A DNA stretch of 64,000 nt. It comes from Nocardioides sp. dk884 (GTDB taxonomy: Bacteria; Actinomycetota; Actinomycetes; Propionibacteriales; Nocardioidaceae). Of the stretch, positions 33,544 through 41,806 are shown in pieces. Within the stretch, counting starts at the first letter, position 1; each line of letters begins with the position of its first letter. The stretch lies in contig NZ_CP045649.1 of assembly GCF_009557055.1 (NCBI RefSeq), positions 4,129,501 to 4,193,500 on the forward strand. The letters run 5' to 3'. The notes under the pieces were generated by a model. The model did not search any database, was not told where the DNA came from, and was given only the letters and a program-made list of their open reading frames with translations. Position numbers and translations under genes: made by a program.

Positions 33544-34701
33544 TCAGGCCTGCACCGCGACGCCGCGCTCGATCAGCCCGTCCACGTCGGCGATCCCCCA
33601 GGCGGCGAGCGCCTCGCGGGTCTGCTCGCCGACGGTGGCCGCGGGGGGCGTGCCGATCGTGGCGCGGGTGCGCGAGAAGCGCGGCGCGGGCTGCGGCTGG
33701 ACGAAGCCGTCCTTCTCGACGAACACCTCGCGGGCGGCCATGTGCGGGTGCGTGACCGCCTCGCTGATCGGGATGATGCCGGCGACGCAGGCGTCGGTGC
33801 CCTCGAAGACCTCGACCCACTCCGCCTGCGTGCGGGCGGCGAAGGCCTCGGTGATCAGCCGGCGCAGCTCGTCGCTGCGCTCGAGCTCGAACTGCCCGGG
33901 CGCGCGGTCCTTGATGCCGAGCAGCGTCACGAACGCGTCGAAGAACTGCGGCTCCAGCGCACCCACCGACATGTGGCGGCCGTCGGCGGTCTCGTAGATG
34001 TCGTAGAACGGCATGCCGCCGTCGAGCAGGTTGGACGCGCGCTCCTCGGTGAAGGTCCCCATCGCCAGGAACGCCGCGCCCATCGCGTTGAGGTGGGCGG
34101 TGCCGTCGACGATCGCAGCGTCGACGACCTGGCCGCGCCCGGAGATCCGCGCCTCGAGCAGGGCGGCGAGGATGCCGATCACGAGGTAGGTCGAGCCGCC
34201 GCCGAAGTCGCCGACCAGGTTGGTCGGGAAGTGCGGGCGGGTCTTGTCCTGGCCGAGGCCGTAGAGGGTGCCGGTGATCGCGATGTAGTTCATGTCGTGC
34301 CCGGCGGCCTGGGCCAGCGGGCCGTCCTGGCCCCAGCCGGTCATCCGGCCGTAGACCAGGCGCGGGTTGACCGCGTGGCAGTCCTCGGGGCCGAGGCCGA
34401 GCCGCTCGGTCACGCCGGGGCGCATGCCCTCGACCAGCACGTCGGCGTCGGCGATGAGCTCGAGGACGGTCTTGGTGGCCTCGGGGTCCTTGAGGTTGAG
34501 CGCCACGCTGGGACGCCCGCGGTTGAGCAGGTTGCCCGCGCCCCCGGCCAGCGCCTGCCCGCCGGGGCGCTCGACGCGGATCACGTCGGCGCCGAGGTCG
34601 GCGAGGATCATGCAGGCGTGCGGGCCGGGCCCGATCCCCGCGATCTCGACGACCTTCACCCCGCGCAGCGGTCCGCTGCCCTGCCCCAGTTCGTACGTCA
34701 T
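33544..34701 (-). CDS. Alpha-methylacyl-CoA racemase / CaiB-BaiF family
   Basis: This 385-residue protein matches the racemase branch (M. tuberculosis MCR). It has GPHACMILADLGADVIRVERPGG near the N-terminus, NRGRPSVALNLKDPE, and the catalytic AGHDMNYIAITG (Asp of GHDxNY and preceding His). NLVGDFGGGSTYLVIGILAA follows. It should epimerise 2-methyl-branched acyl-CoAs so they can enter beta-oxidation, agreeing with the acyl-CoA genes in this window. A TGACAG-N5-CTGTCA palindrome sits 11 bases before its ATG. Confidence 0.92.
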   Translation of the reverse strand: MTYELGQGSGPLRGVKVVEIAGIGPGPHACMILADLGADVIRVERPGGQALAGGAGNLLNRGRPSVALNLKDPEATKTVLELIADADVLVEGMRPGVTERLGLGPEDCHAVNPRLVYGRMTGWGQDGPLAQAAGHDMNYIAITGTLYGLGQDKTRPHFPTNLVGDFGGGSTYLVIGILAALLEARISGRGQVVDAAIVDGTAHLNAMGAAFLAMGTFTEERASNLLDGGMPFYDIYETADGRHMSVGALEPQFFDAFVTLLGIKDRAPGQFELERSDELRRLITEAFAARTQAEWVEVFEGTDACVAGIIPISEAVTHPHMAAREVFVEKDGFVQPQPAPRFSRTRATIGTPPAATVGEQTREALAAWGIADVDGLIERGVAVQA

Positions 34702-34711
34702 GGCGCGATCA

Positions 34712-34728
34712 TGACAGAACCACTGTCA
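34712..34728 (-). promoter_or_regulatory. Candidate operator of the racemase gene
   Basis: TGACAG and CTGTCA make a perfect 6-bp inverted repeat around AACCA, 11 bases upstream of the start codon. It has the same TGACA-N7-TGTCA frame as the site at 26197-26215 before fadA. One regulator may serve both. Confidence 0.6.
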
Positions 34729-34762
34729 CAGTGGGAGGGGTCTCGGCGGGGCATCTCATCGC

Positions 34763-34861
34763 GGCCCGCCGACGCTTGTAACGCGGGGTTATTGACGCTG
34801 CACACGCCGTATGCGAGGTGTGCAGCGACGATAACCCCGCGTTACAGCAGGTGGGCGGGCC
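34763..34861. repeat. Long intergenic cruciform
   Basis: Arms 34777-34805 and 34818-34846 are 29 bases and match at 27 positions (starting TGTAACGCGGGGTTA) around a 12-base loop. A further perfect 8-bp pair GGCCCGCC/GGCGGGCC flanks it at 34763-34770 and 34854-34861. It lies between the racemase promoter and the stop of the ABC ATPase gene and may terminate the latter. Confidence 0.8.
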
Positions 34862-34866
34862 CCGCC

Positions 34867-35619
34867 TCAGGCCGGCAGCACCCGCCGCAGGAACTCCTGC
34901 GTGCGTGGCTCGCGGGGGGCGCTGAAGATCTGCTCGGGCGGGCCCTGCTCGAGGATGCGGCCGCCGTCGAGGAAGCAGACGCTGGTGGCGACGTCGCGGG
35001 CGAAGGCCATCTCGTGGGTGGCAATCACCATCGTGGTGCCGGCGGCGGCCTCGGCGCGGACGATGGCCAGCACCTCACCGACCAGCTGCGGGTCGAGGGC
35101 CGCGGTGATCTCGTCGAGCAGCAGCAGGCTCGGGCCGGTGCACAGCGCGCGGACCAGCGCGGCGCGCTGCTGCTGGCCGCCGGAGAGCCGGTCGGGGTGC
35201 TTGTCGGCCTCGGCAGCGAGCCCGAAGCGGCCGAGCAGGTCGCGGGCCCGCTCCTCGGCCGCGGCACGCGTGACGCCGTGCACCCGGCGCGGGGCGAGGG
35301 TGCAGTTGTCCAGGACGCTGAGGTGCGGGAAGAGGTTGTAGGCCTGGAAGACCATCCCCATCCGCTGGCGCACCTCGCGCGGGTCGATGCGGGGGTCGGA
35401 GATCTCGCGGCCCTCGAAGCGGATCACGCCATCGTCGATGTCCTCGAGCAGGTCGATGCAGCGCAGCAGCGTGGACTTGCCCGAGCCCGAGGAGCCGATC
35501 AGGCAGACCACGTCGTGGGGGTTCACGGTCAGCGAGACGCCGTCGAGCACCAGGCGCTCGCCGTAGGTCTTGCGCAGGTCGCGGACCTCGAGCAGCGGCT
35601 CACTCACAGGTCCAGTCAC
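34867..35619 (-). CDS. Polar amino-acid ABC transporter ATP-binding protein
   Basis: This 250-residue ATPase has Walker A GSSGSGKSTLL (about 41-51), Q-loop MVFQAYNLFPHLSV, signature LSGGQQQRAALVRAL and Walker B LLLLDEITAALDP. The usual DEPTSALD is DEITAALD here. It is the GlnQ/ArtP-like partner of the permease and binding protein encoded just upstream. GTG 35619 overlaps the permease stop (GTGA); a second GTG four codons on is possible. It is the last gene of a three-gene importer operon. Confidence 0.94.
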   Translation of the reverse strand: MTGPVSEPLLEVRDLRKTYGERLVLDGVSLTVNPHDVVCLIGSSGSGKSTLLRCIDLLEDIDDGVIRFEGREISDPRIDPREVRQRMGMVFQAYNLFPHLSVLDNCTLAPRRVHGVTRAAAEERARDLLGRFGLAAEADKHPDRLSGGQQQRAALVRALCTGPSLLLLDEITAALDPQLVGEVLAIVRAEAAAGTTMVIATHEMAFARDVATSVCFLDGGRILEQGPPEQIFSAPREPRTQEFLRRVLPA

Positions 35620-36467
35620 AGGGCACCAGCCCGTTCCTTCTCGACCCAGCGCCGCTGCAACCAGTCGGTGAACCGCGCCAGCGGCACCGTGATCACCACG
35701 AAGAACAGCGCGACCACGACGTACGCCGTGTAGTTGAAGTGGTACGCCGTGTAGTCGCGCGCGGCGTACACCGCGTCGAAGGCGCCCACCAGCGAGACCA
35801 GCGCGGTGTCCTTCTGCAGCGACACGAAGTCGTTGAGCAGGGGCGGCACCACCCGGCGTACGGCCTGCGGCACCACCACGAAGCGCAGCGCCTGGCCGCG
35901 GCTCAGCCCGAGCGCGGAGGCGCTGTTGAGCTGGGAGGGGTGGATCGAGTCGATGCCCGCGCGGAAGACCTCCGCGACGTAGGCGGAGTAGGACAGCACC
36001 AGCGCGACAGCTGCCCAGAACAGGCCGCTGTTCGGCAGGCCCTCCAGGCGCAGCGCCGGGACGCCGAACCCGAGCAGCAGGATCAGCAGCACCGTCGGCA
36101 CGCCGCGCAGGATGTCGGTCCACAGCACCGCGACGATGCGCAGCGGGGTCAGCAGCGCCGAGCGCGAGACCCGGACCAGCGCGATGCCCAGGCCGAGCAG
36201 CAGGATGAACGGCTCGGCGGCCAGGAAGATCAGCACGTTCTTCCAGAACACCGCCCAGATCTCGGGCAGCACGTCCCGGGCGTGGCCGGGGTCGAAGAAC
36301 GTCTCACGGACCCGGTCCCAGCCAGGGGTGCTGGTGATCCCCAGGCCGAGCAGCGCGAAGACCACGATCGTCGCAGCGCTGGCCACCAGCACCGAGGAGC
36401 GGCGGCGGGCGCGACGCACCCGGCGCCGCTCGAGCTCGCGCTCGCTCGGCGCCCAGGTGTCAGTCAT
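35616..36467 (-). CDS. Polar amino-acid ABC transporter permease
   Basis: This 283-residue membrane protein of the HisM/GlnP family starts with an Arg-rich cytoplasmic N-terminus (ELERRRVRRARRRS) and a first helix (about 28-48). It then has five core helices, with the EAA-type loop ALGLSRGQALRFVVVPQAVRRV at about 185-206. In such systems one permease forms a dimer. It overlaps the ATPase gene by 4 bases and follows the binding-protein gene by 47. Confidence 0.93.
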   Translation of the reverse strand: MTDTWAPSERELERRRVRRARRRSSVLVASAATIVVFALLGLGITSTPGWDRVRETFFDPGHARDVLPEIWAVFWKNVLIFLAAEPFILLLGLGIALVRVSRSALLTPLRIVAVLWTDILRGVPTVLLILLLGFGVPALRLEGLPNSGLFWAAVALVLSYSAYVAEVFRAGIDSIHPSQLNSASALGLSRGQALRFVVVPQAVRRVVPPLLNDFVSLQKDTALVSLVGAFDAVYAARDYTAYHFNYTAYVVVALFFVVITVPLARFTDWLQRRWVEKERAGAL

Positions 36468-36514
36468 GGGGTTCAGTCAACACGGGGTGCGGCGGCGCCG
36501 GACGGGTGTCTCGG

Positions 36515-37396
36515 TCAGGAGAGCTCGGGCACGCCCACGACGTCGGAGAGCCACTCGGTCTCGATCTGCTCGAGCGTGCCGTCCTCGCGCATCTCGGCGA
36601 GCGCGGCGTCCACGCACGGGACCAGGTCGCTGCCCTTCTCGAAGAGCATGCCGAACTCCTCCTGGTCACCGGTCTCCGGCTGGAACTGGCCGATGATCTT
36701 CGAGCCCTCGATCTCCACGGCGGAGATGTAGAACGCGGTGGGCAGGTCGGCGATGATCGCGTCGACCTGGCCGTTGAGCAGCGCCTGCTTGGCGGCGTTG
36801 GTGTCCTCGAAGACCAGCGGCTCCTCGCCGGGCTCGATCACGTCGCGGATCGCGGTGAGCGAGGTGGTGCCGGTCTGGGCGCCGAGCTTGAGGTCCTGGA
36901 GGTCGGCGAGGCTGGCGGCCTTCGCGCCGTCGGTGCCCTCGAGGGCGATGACGGCCTGGGCGGCGGAGTAGTAGCCGTCGGAGAAGTCCACGACCCCGGC
37001 GCGCTCGGGGGTGATCGAGATCTGGTTGATGTCGAAGTCGAACTTCTTCTCCCCCGGCGCGTAGGAGGAGTTGAACGGCACCCGCACCCACTCGACCTCG
37101 TCATCGGCGAAGCCGAGTCGGTCCGCGACCTCGTAGGCCACCGCGGACTCGAAGCCCTTGCCGTTGGTGGCGTCGTTGTCGACGAACCACGGCTCGTACG
37201 CCGGGGAGTCGGTGCCGACGGTCAGCTGCCCGTCCTTGACGAACGTCGCGTCCTCGGCGCACTCGGCCGGCTCGACCGTCGCACCGGCGTCGGCCGACGG
37301 GGAGTCGGTGGCCTTGTCGTCCTCGGGCGCGCACGCGCCGAGCAGGGCGAGGCTGAGGACGGCGGGCACGGCCAGGGAGCTACGACGCAGACGCAT
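36515..37396 (-). CDS. Amino-acid ABC transporter substrate-binding lipoprotein
   Basis: This 293-residue protein has signal peptide MRLRRSSLAVPAVLSLALLG and lipobox LLGAC (C22). An SBP_bac_3 domain follows with DGQLTVGTDSPAYEPWF and GFESAVAYEVADRLGF, and DFDINQISITPERAGVVDFS in the ligand hinge region. The family binds polar amino acids; which one cannot be read from sequence. The start at 37396 is set by the signal peptide. It is the first gene of the importer operon, divergent from a PadR gene. Confidence 0.93.
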   Translation of the reverse strand: MRLRRSSLAVPAVLSLALLGACAPEDDKATDSPSADAGATVEPAECAEDATFVKDGQLTVGTDSPAYEPWFVDNDATNGKGFESAVAYEVADRLGFADDEVEWVRVPFNSSYAPGEKKFDFDINQISITPERAGVVDFSDGYYSAAQAVIALEGTDGAKAASLADLQDLKLGAQTGTTSLTAIRDVIEPGEEPLVFEDTNAAKQALLNGQVDAIIADLPTAFYISAVEIEGSKIIGQFQPETGDQEEFGMLFEKGSDLVPCVDAALAEMREDGTLEQIETEWLSDVVGVPELS

Positions 37397-37485
37397 GAGG
37401 CGAATCGTAGGCCGCGACACCCTCGGGACCGCCCCTGTCCGCCCTCGAGTGACCCAGGTCACCCGACCGCACTGGACCGGCGGTT

Positions 37486-37499
37486 TGCAACGAGTTGCA
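37486..37499. promoter_or_regulatory. Candidate PadR operator
   Basis: TGCAAC-GA-GTTGCA is an exact 14-bp palindrome 20 bases before the PadR ATG at 37520, in the divergent region with the amino-acid importer. It probably serves autoregulation of the PadR and dienoyl-CoA reductase genes. Confidence 0.55.
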
Positions 37500-37519
37500 T
37501 AGGGCCTCAGGGTGGCCTC

Positions 37520-38050
37520 ATGGCCCTGGACCACGCCCTGCTCGTCGCGCTGAGCGAGCGCCCCGCCTCCGGTGCGGACCTGACCCGGCGCTTCGAGCGG
37601 TCCCTGGGCTTCTTCTGGAGCGCCACTCACCAGCAGATCTATCGGACGCTGGCGCGGATGGAGGGCCAGGACTGGCTCACCGCCACCGAGGTGGCCCACA
37701 CCGACCGCCCCACGACCAAGGTGTACGCCGTCTCCCCGGCCGGCCGCGCGGCGCTGGCCGCCTGGCTGGCCGAGCCCTCGGTCACCGAACCCGCGCGCAG
37801 CGACCTGGCCGTGAAGATGCGTGGCGCCTCCTTCGGCGACCGCGCCGCCGTCCTGGCGGTGGTGCGCGATGCCCTCGCCGACCACCTCGCGCGCCTGGAG
37901 CACTACCGCTTCCTCGAGGCCCGCGACCACCCCGACCCGTCCGCCCTCAGCGGCCTCGAGCTCGACCAGCACCTCGTCCTGCGTGGCGGGATCCGGCTGG
38001 AGGAGTTCTGGGTGGCGTGGCTGACCGACTACCTGGAGGCCCACCGATGA
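37520..38050 (+). CDS. PadR family transcriptional regulator
   Basis: This 176-residue protein has the winged helix-turn-helix at about 1-80 (MALDHALLVALSERPASGAD, QQIYRTLARMEGQDWLT) and a C-terminal dimerisation helix region (about 95-175). It is the VirA-activator-like type. Its stop overlaps the start of the flavoprotein gene (ATGA), so it probably controls that gene. The ATG at 37520 fits the canonical N-terminus; a much longer in-frame extension upstream is antisense to the binding-protein gene and rejected. Confidence 0.92.
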   Translation: MALDHALLVALSERPASGADLTRRFERSLGFFWSATHQQIYRTLARMEGQDWLTATEVAHTDRPTTKVYAVSPAGRAALAAWLAEPSVTEPARSDLAVKMRGASFGDRAAVLAVVRDALADHLARLEHYRFLEARDHPDPSALSGLELDQHLVLRGGIRLEEFWVAWLTDYLEAHR

Positions 38051-40077
38051 CGCCCTACCCGCACCTGCTGGCGCCGCTCACGCTCGGCCCGCTCACCCTG
38101 CGCAACCGGGTGGTGATGGGCTCGATGCACACCGGGCTGGAGGACCGGGTCCGCGACCTGCCCGCGCTGGCTGCGTACCTCTCCGAGCGCGCCCGCGGCG
38201 GCGCCGGGCTGATCGTCACCGGCGGCTACGCCCCCGACAAGCGGGGCTGGCTCAAGCCGCTGGCCTCCGAGCTCACCACCCGGCTGCAGGCGATGCGCCA
38301 CCGCGAGGTCACCGGCGCGGTCCACGACGCGGGCGGCGCGATCGCGCTGCAGGTGCTGCACGCGGGGCGCTACGGCTACCACCCGTTCAGCGTCTCGGCC
38401 TCGGCGCAGCGCTCGCCGATCACGCCGTTCCGCCCCCGCGCGCTCTCCACCCGGGGCGTGGACCGCACCGCCACCGCGTTCGCGCGCACCGCGGCGCTCG
38501 CGGTCAAGGCGGGGTACGACGCGGTCGAGATCATGGGCTCCGAGGGCTACCTGATCAACCAGTTCCTCGCGGCGCGCACCAACGATCGCACCGACGCCTG
38601 GGGCGGCACCGCTGCCAAGCGGATGCGCTTCCCGGTCGAGGTCGTGCGCCGCACCCGCGAGCTGGTCGGCGACGAGCTGCCCATCGTCTACCGGATCTCG
38701 CTGCTCGACCTCGTCGAGGACGGGCAGAGCTGGGAGGAGGTCGTCGAGCTCGCGCACCTGCTCGAGGAGGCCGGCGTCACCGTGCTCAACACCGGCATCG
38801 GCTGGCACGAGTCGCGGGTGCCGACGATCATCACCCAGGTCCCGCGGGGCGCCTGGCGCTCCCACACCGCCCGGCTGCGTGCCGAGGTCGGGATCCCGGT
38901 GTGCGCCTCGAACCGGATCAACACCCCCGAGCTGGCCGAGGAGATCCTGGCCGCCGGAGAGGCCGACCTGGTCTCGATGGCCCGCCCGCTGCTGGCCGAC
39001 CCGGCCTTCGTCGAGAAGGCGGCTGCCGGGCGCGCCGACGAGATCAACACCTGCATCGCCTGCAACCAGGCCTGCCTGGACCACGTGTTCGCGAACCGCT
39101 TGGCCTCGTGCCTGGTCAACCCGCGGGCCGCGCGGGAGACGACGCTGGTGCTCGCGCCGACCCGTCGCCGGGCCCGAGTGGCGGTCGTCGGGGCCGGCCC
39201 GGCCGGGCTCGCCGCCGCCGTCTCCGCCGCCGAGCGCGGCCTGGCGGTCACCCTCTTCGAGCGCTCCTCGCAGCTGGGCGGGCAGTTCCGCCTGGCGATG
39301 GCGGTGCCCGGCAAGGAGGAGTTCGCCGAGACGCTGCGCTACTTCACCCGGCGTCTGGAGGTGCTCGGCGTCGAGGTGCGCCTCGGGGTCACCGCGACCC
39401 TCGCCGAGCTCACCGCCCGCGACCACACCGGCGCCCCGGCGTACGACGAGGTGGTGGTGGCGACCGGCGTCGAGCCGCGGGTGCCCGACCTCGAGGGCGT
39501 CGACCACCCGAGCGTCGTGACGTACGCCGAGGTGCTGTCCGGGCGCGTGGTGCCCGGGCGCCGGGTGGCGGTAGTGGGTGCCGGCGGGATCGGCGTCGAC
39601 GTCAGCCACTGGCTCACCCACGACCCCCGCGAGACCGAGGACGACTGGCGCGCGCACTGGGGCGTCGGCGACCCCTCACTGCACCGCGGCGGGCTGACCG
39701 AGGCCAAGCCGCGCTCGCCGCTGCGCGAGGTCACCCTGCTGCAGCGCAAGACCACGCCCATCGGCGCGGGGCTCGGCAAGACCTCGGGCTGGGCGCACCG
39801 CGCGGTGCTCAAGCAGTCCGGGGTAGAGCGGGTCACCGGCGTCACCTACGACCGCATCGACGACGAGGGGCTGCACTACACCCGCGACGGCGAGGCGCAC
39901 GTGCTCGCCGTCGACCACGTGGTGCTGTGCACCGGCCAGGAGTCGGTGCGCGGGCTGCACGAGGAGCTGGTGGCCGCGGGCGTCGACGCGTACCTGATCG
40001 GCGGCGCCGACGTCGCCGCCGAGCTGGACGCCAAGCGGGCGATCGAGCAGGGGACCCGGGTGGCGGCGGGGCTGTAG
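38047..40077 (+). CDS. 2,4-dienoyl-CoA reductase-type NADH:flavin oxidoreductase
   Basis: This 676-residue protein has an N-terminal FMN TIM-barrel of the Old Yellow Enzyme type (about 1-345; YDAVEIMGSEGYLINQFLA). An iron-sulfur cysteine set follows in CIACNQACLDHVFANRLASC (about 337-356). C-terminal FAD/NAD(P)-binding domains begin VAVVGAGPAGLAAAVSAAERG (about 379). This is the FadH/DCR architecture of about 670 residues, reducing 2,4-dienoyl-CoA from polyunsaturated fatty acids with NADPH. Related enzymes reduce other enoates, so the substrate is inferred. It is coupled to the PadR gene upstream. Confidence 0.93.
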   Translation: MTPYPHLLAPLTLGPLTLRNRVVMGSMHTGLEDRVRDLPALAAYLSERARGGAGLIVTGGYAPDKRGWLKPLASELTTRLQAMRHREVTGAVHDAGGAIALQVLHAGRYGYHPFSVSASAQRSPITPFRPRALSTRGVDRTATAFARTAALAVKAGYDAVEIMGSEGYLINQFLAARTNDRTDAWGGTAAKRMRFPVEVVRRTRELVGDELPIVYRISLLDLVEDGQSWEEVVELAHLLEEAGVTVLNTGIGWHESRVPTIITQVPRGAWRSHTARLRAEVGIPVCASNRINTPELAEEILAAGEADLVSMARPLLADPAFVEKAAAGRADEINTCIACNQACLDHVFANRLASCLVNPRAARETTLVLAPTRRRARVAVVGAGPAGLAAAVSAAERGLAVTLFERSSQLGGQFRLAMAVPGKEEFAETLRYFTRRLEVLGVEVRLGVTATLAELTARDHTGAPAYDEVVVATGVEPRVPDLEGVDHPSVVTYAEVLSGRVVPGRRVAVVGAGGIGVDVSHWLTHDPRETEDDWRAHWGVGDPSLHRGGLTEAKPRSPLREVTLLQRKTTPIGAGLGKTSGWAHRAVLKQSGVERVTGVTYDRIDDEGLHYTRDGEAHVLAVDHVVLCTGQESVRGLHEELVAAGVDAYLIGGADVAAELDAKRAIEQGTRVAAGL

Positions 40078-40089
40078 CCGTCCACACCC

Positions 40090-40189
40090 GGCCCACGATT
40101 GGTCACGAACGGCACCCCAACGACCCGGATCGTTGTCGTTGGGGACCAAACGTCGACGCGATGTGACTGGTGGGGTCGGTGTGGCGTCC
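40090..40189 (+). repeat. 100-bp direct repeat, copy 1
   Basis: It runs from GGCCCACGATTGGTCAC to GTGGCGTCC and is identical to copy 2 at 93 of 100 positions. Inside, CCCCAACGAC and GTCGTTGGGG form a perfect 10-bp hairpin around a 10-base loop. A TTGGT/ACCAA pair lies outside it. Confidence 0.85.
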
Positions 40190-40241
40190 ACGGGGTCAGC
40201 AGACGACCGGCCCGGCCGTTGAGTCGAGCTTGTCGCTACCA

Positions 40242-40341
40242 GGCCCACGATTGGTCACAAACGACACCCCAACAGCCCGGATCGTTGTCGTTGGGGACCA
40301 AACGTCGACGCGATGTGACTGGTGGGATTGGCGTGGCGTCC
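40242..40341 (+). repeat. 100-bp direct repeat, copy 2
   Basis: This is the second copy, starting 152 bases after copy 1. Seven substitutions, mostly transitions, separate them, two of which break the internal hairpin (CCCCAACAGC). The shared GATCGTTGTCGTTGGGGACC core is unchanged. No flanking target duplication was seen. Confidence 0.85.
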
Positions 40342-40367
40342 CCACCGCCCCCCCCACGTCACGCAGG

Positions 40368-41678
40368 TCAGCCCAGCAACCCCGCCGCGACGGCGTCCAG
40401 GCCCACGGCCCGGGAGCCCTTGACCAGCACCGTGTCGCCGGGGCCGACGTGGGCGCGCAGCCAGGCGAGGGCGGCGTCGCGGTCGGCCACCGGCTCCCCG
40501 CCCGTGGGCCAGGCCGCCTCGCCGACCGCCAGGAGCACGTCGACTCCGGCGTCGCGCGCGACCGCCCCGACCGCGGCGTGGGCGGCGGCCGAGGCCGCGC
40601 CCAGCTCGCGCATCTCGCCCAGCACCGCCACCGTGCGGCCCGGACGCTCGCGGCCCAGGTCGACCAGGGTGGCCAGTGCGGCGCGCACCGACTCGGGGTT
40701 GGCGTTGTAGGAGTCGTCGAGGACCAGCAGGCCGTCGGCGCGCTCACCCAGCGTGCTGCGCGAGGCTGCTGCGGGGCGGGCCGCCGAGAGCGCGGCGGCG
40801 ATCTCCTCGAGCGGCCGGCCGGCAGCCAGTGCCATCGCGGCGGCCGCCGCGGCGTTCGCGACCTGGTGACGACCGGTGAGCGCGAGGCGCACCGGCGCCG
40901 ACTGCCCCTCGTGGGCGAGCACGAACGACGCCCGGCCGCACTGGTCGAGCGCGAGAGAGTGCCAGGAGACGTCCCCGGCCTCCCCGAAGGTGAGCACCCG
41001 GGCGGTGGTCCGCGCGGCCATCGCGGCCACGGCCGGGTCGTCGGCGTTCAGCACCGCGACGCCGCTCGGCGCCAGCGCCTCGACCAGCTCCCCCTTCGCC
41101 GCCGCCACCAGGGCCGGCGAGCCGAACTCCCCCACGTGCGCCGAGCCGACCGCGAGCACCGCGGCGACCTGCGGCGGCGCCACGTCGCACAGCCAGGCCA
41201 GGTGGCCCAGGCCGCGCGCCCCCATCTCCAGCACCAGCTCCCGGGTGCCCGCTCCCAGCCGCAGGCAGGTCAGCGGCACCCCGAGCTCGTTGTTGAGGTT
41301 GCCCGCGGTGGCCACGCAGCCCCCGCCGAGCACCGCGGCCAGCAGCTCCTTGGTGGTGGTCTTGCCGTGCGAGCCGGTGATCGCGAACGTCGTCGGCGCG
41401 ACCCGGTCCACCACGTGCCGCGCCAGCCGGGCCAGCGCCACCTGCGGGTCGCGCACCACCACTGTCGGCGCCGCGGTGGGCCGGCTGCCGAGCACGGCGT
41501 GGGCGCTGGCGGCGTACGCGTGCCCGTCGGCGTGCGCCCCGGCGATCGCCACGAACAGCCCGCCGGGCTCGGGACGGCGGGAGTCGAGGTAAGCGGCGCC
41601 GTCCACCACCGTGGCGGGGTCGCCGTGCACGGTGCCGCCGACGACGGCGGCGAGGTCGGCCAGGGAGATCGCGATCAT
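40368..41678 (-). CDS. murF: UDP-MurNAc-tripeptide--D-Ala-D-Ala ligase family (MurF), stand-alone
   Basis: This 436-residue Mur ligase has the N-terminal UDP-binding domain (ISLADLAAVVGG), ATP loop TGSHGKTTTKELLAAVLGG (about 93-111) and central NLNNELGVPLTCLRL. A C-terminal domain follows with DDSYNANPESVRAAL. It adds D-Ala-D-Ala (or D-Ala-D-X) to the peptidoglycan precursor. It is not within a division-cell-wall cluster but diverges from a vanX-racemase-ligase operon. It may therefore be a second, pathway-specific copy. Whether another murF exists in the genome cannot be seen. Confidence 0.93.
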   Translation of the reverse strand: MIAISLADLAAVVGGTVHGDPATVVDGAAYLDSRRPEPGGLFVAIAGAHADGHAYAASAHAVLGSRPTAAPTVVVRDPQVALARLARHVVDRVAPTTFAITGSHGKTTTKELLAAVLGGGCVATAGNLNNELGVPLTCLRLGAGTRELVLEMGARGLGHLAWLCDVAPPQVAAVLAVGSAHVGEFGSPALVAAAKGELVEALAPSGVAVLNADDPAVAAMAARTTARVLTFGEAGDVSWHSLALDQCGRASFVLAHEGQSAPVRLALTGRHQVANAAAAAAMALAAGRPLEEIAAALSAARPAAASRSTLGERADGLLVLDDSYNANPESVRAALATLVDLGRERPGRTVAVLGEMRELGAASAAAHAAVGAVARDAGVDVLLAVGEAAWPTGGEPVADRDAALAWLRAHVGPGDTVLVKGSRAVGLDAVAAGLLG

Positions 41679-41715
41679 GGCTCCAGCCTCGGGTGCGCAC
41701 GCCCCCGCGCGCCTC

Positions 41716-41732
41716 GTCCTGGCGGCCAGGAC
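41716..41732. promoter_or_regulatory. Candidate operator between murF and vanX
   Basis: GTCCTGG-CGG-CCAGGAC is a perfect 7-bp inverted repeat with a 3-base spacer, in the 128-base divergent region. It is a possible binding site for the response regulator encoded at the end of the vanX operon, but no direct evidence links them. Confidence 0.45.
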
Positions 41733-41806
41733 CGCGGTACCTGCGACCAGTCCCCCGGCACCTCAGGCGGAGGCGCCGCCGGCTGCCACGCGCCGAGGGT
41801 GGAGCC

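Larger units (their letters stand above)
40078..40367. other. Intergenic region filled by a 100-bp direct repeat pair
   Basis: This 290-base space lies between two convergent genes (dienoyl-CoA reductase and murF). It is occupied by two 100-bp repeat copies and a short TCGAGCTTGTCG palindromic fragment between them. No ORF with coding character was found. Confidence 0.7.

Noticed and set aside
40090..40341. Possible insertion sequence
   Set aside because: There is no transposase ORF, no terminal inverted repeats at the edges and no target duplication. It is kept as a direct repeat only.
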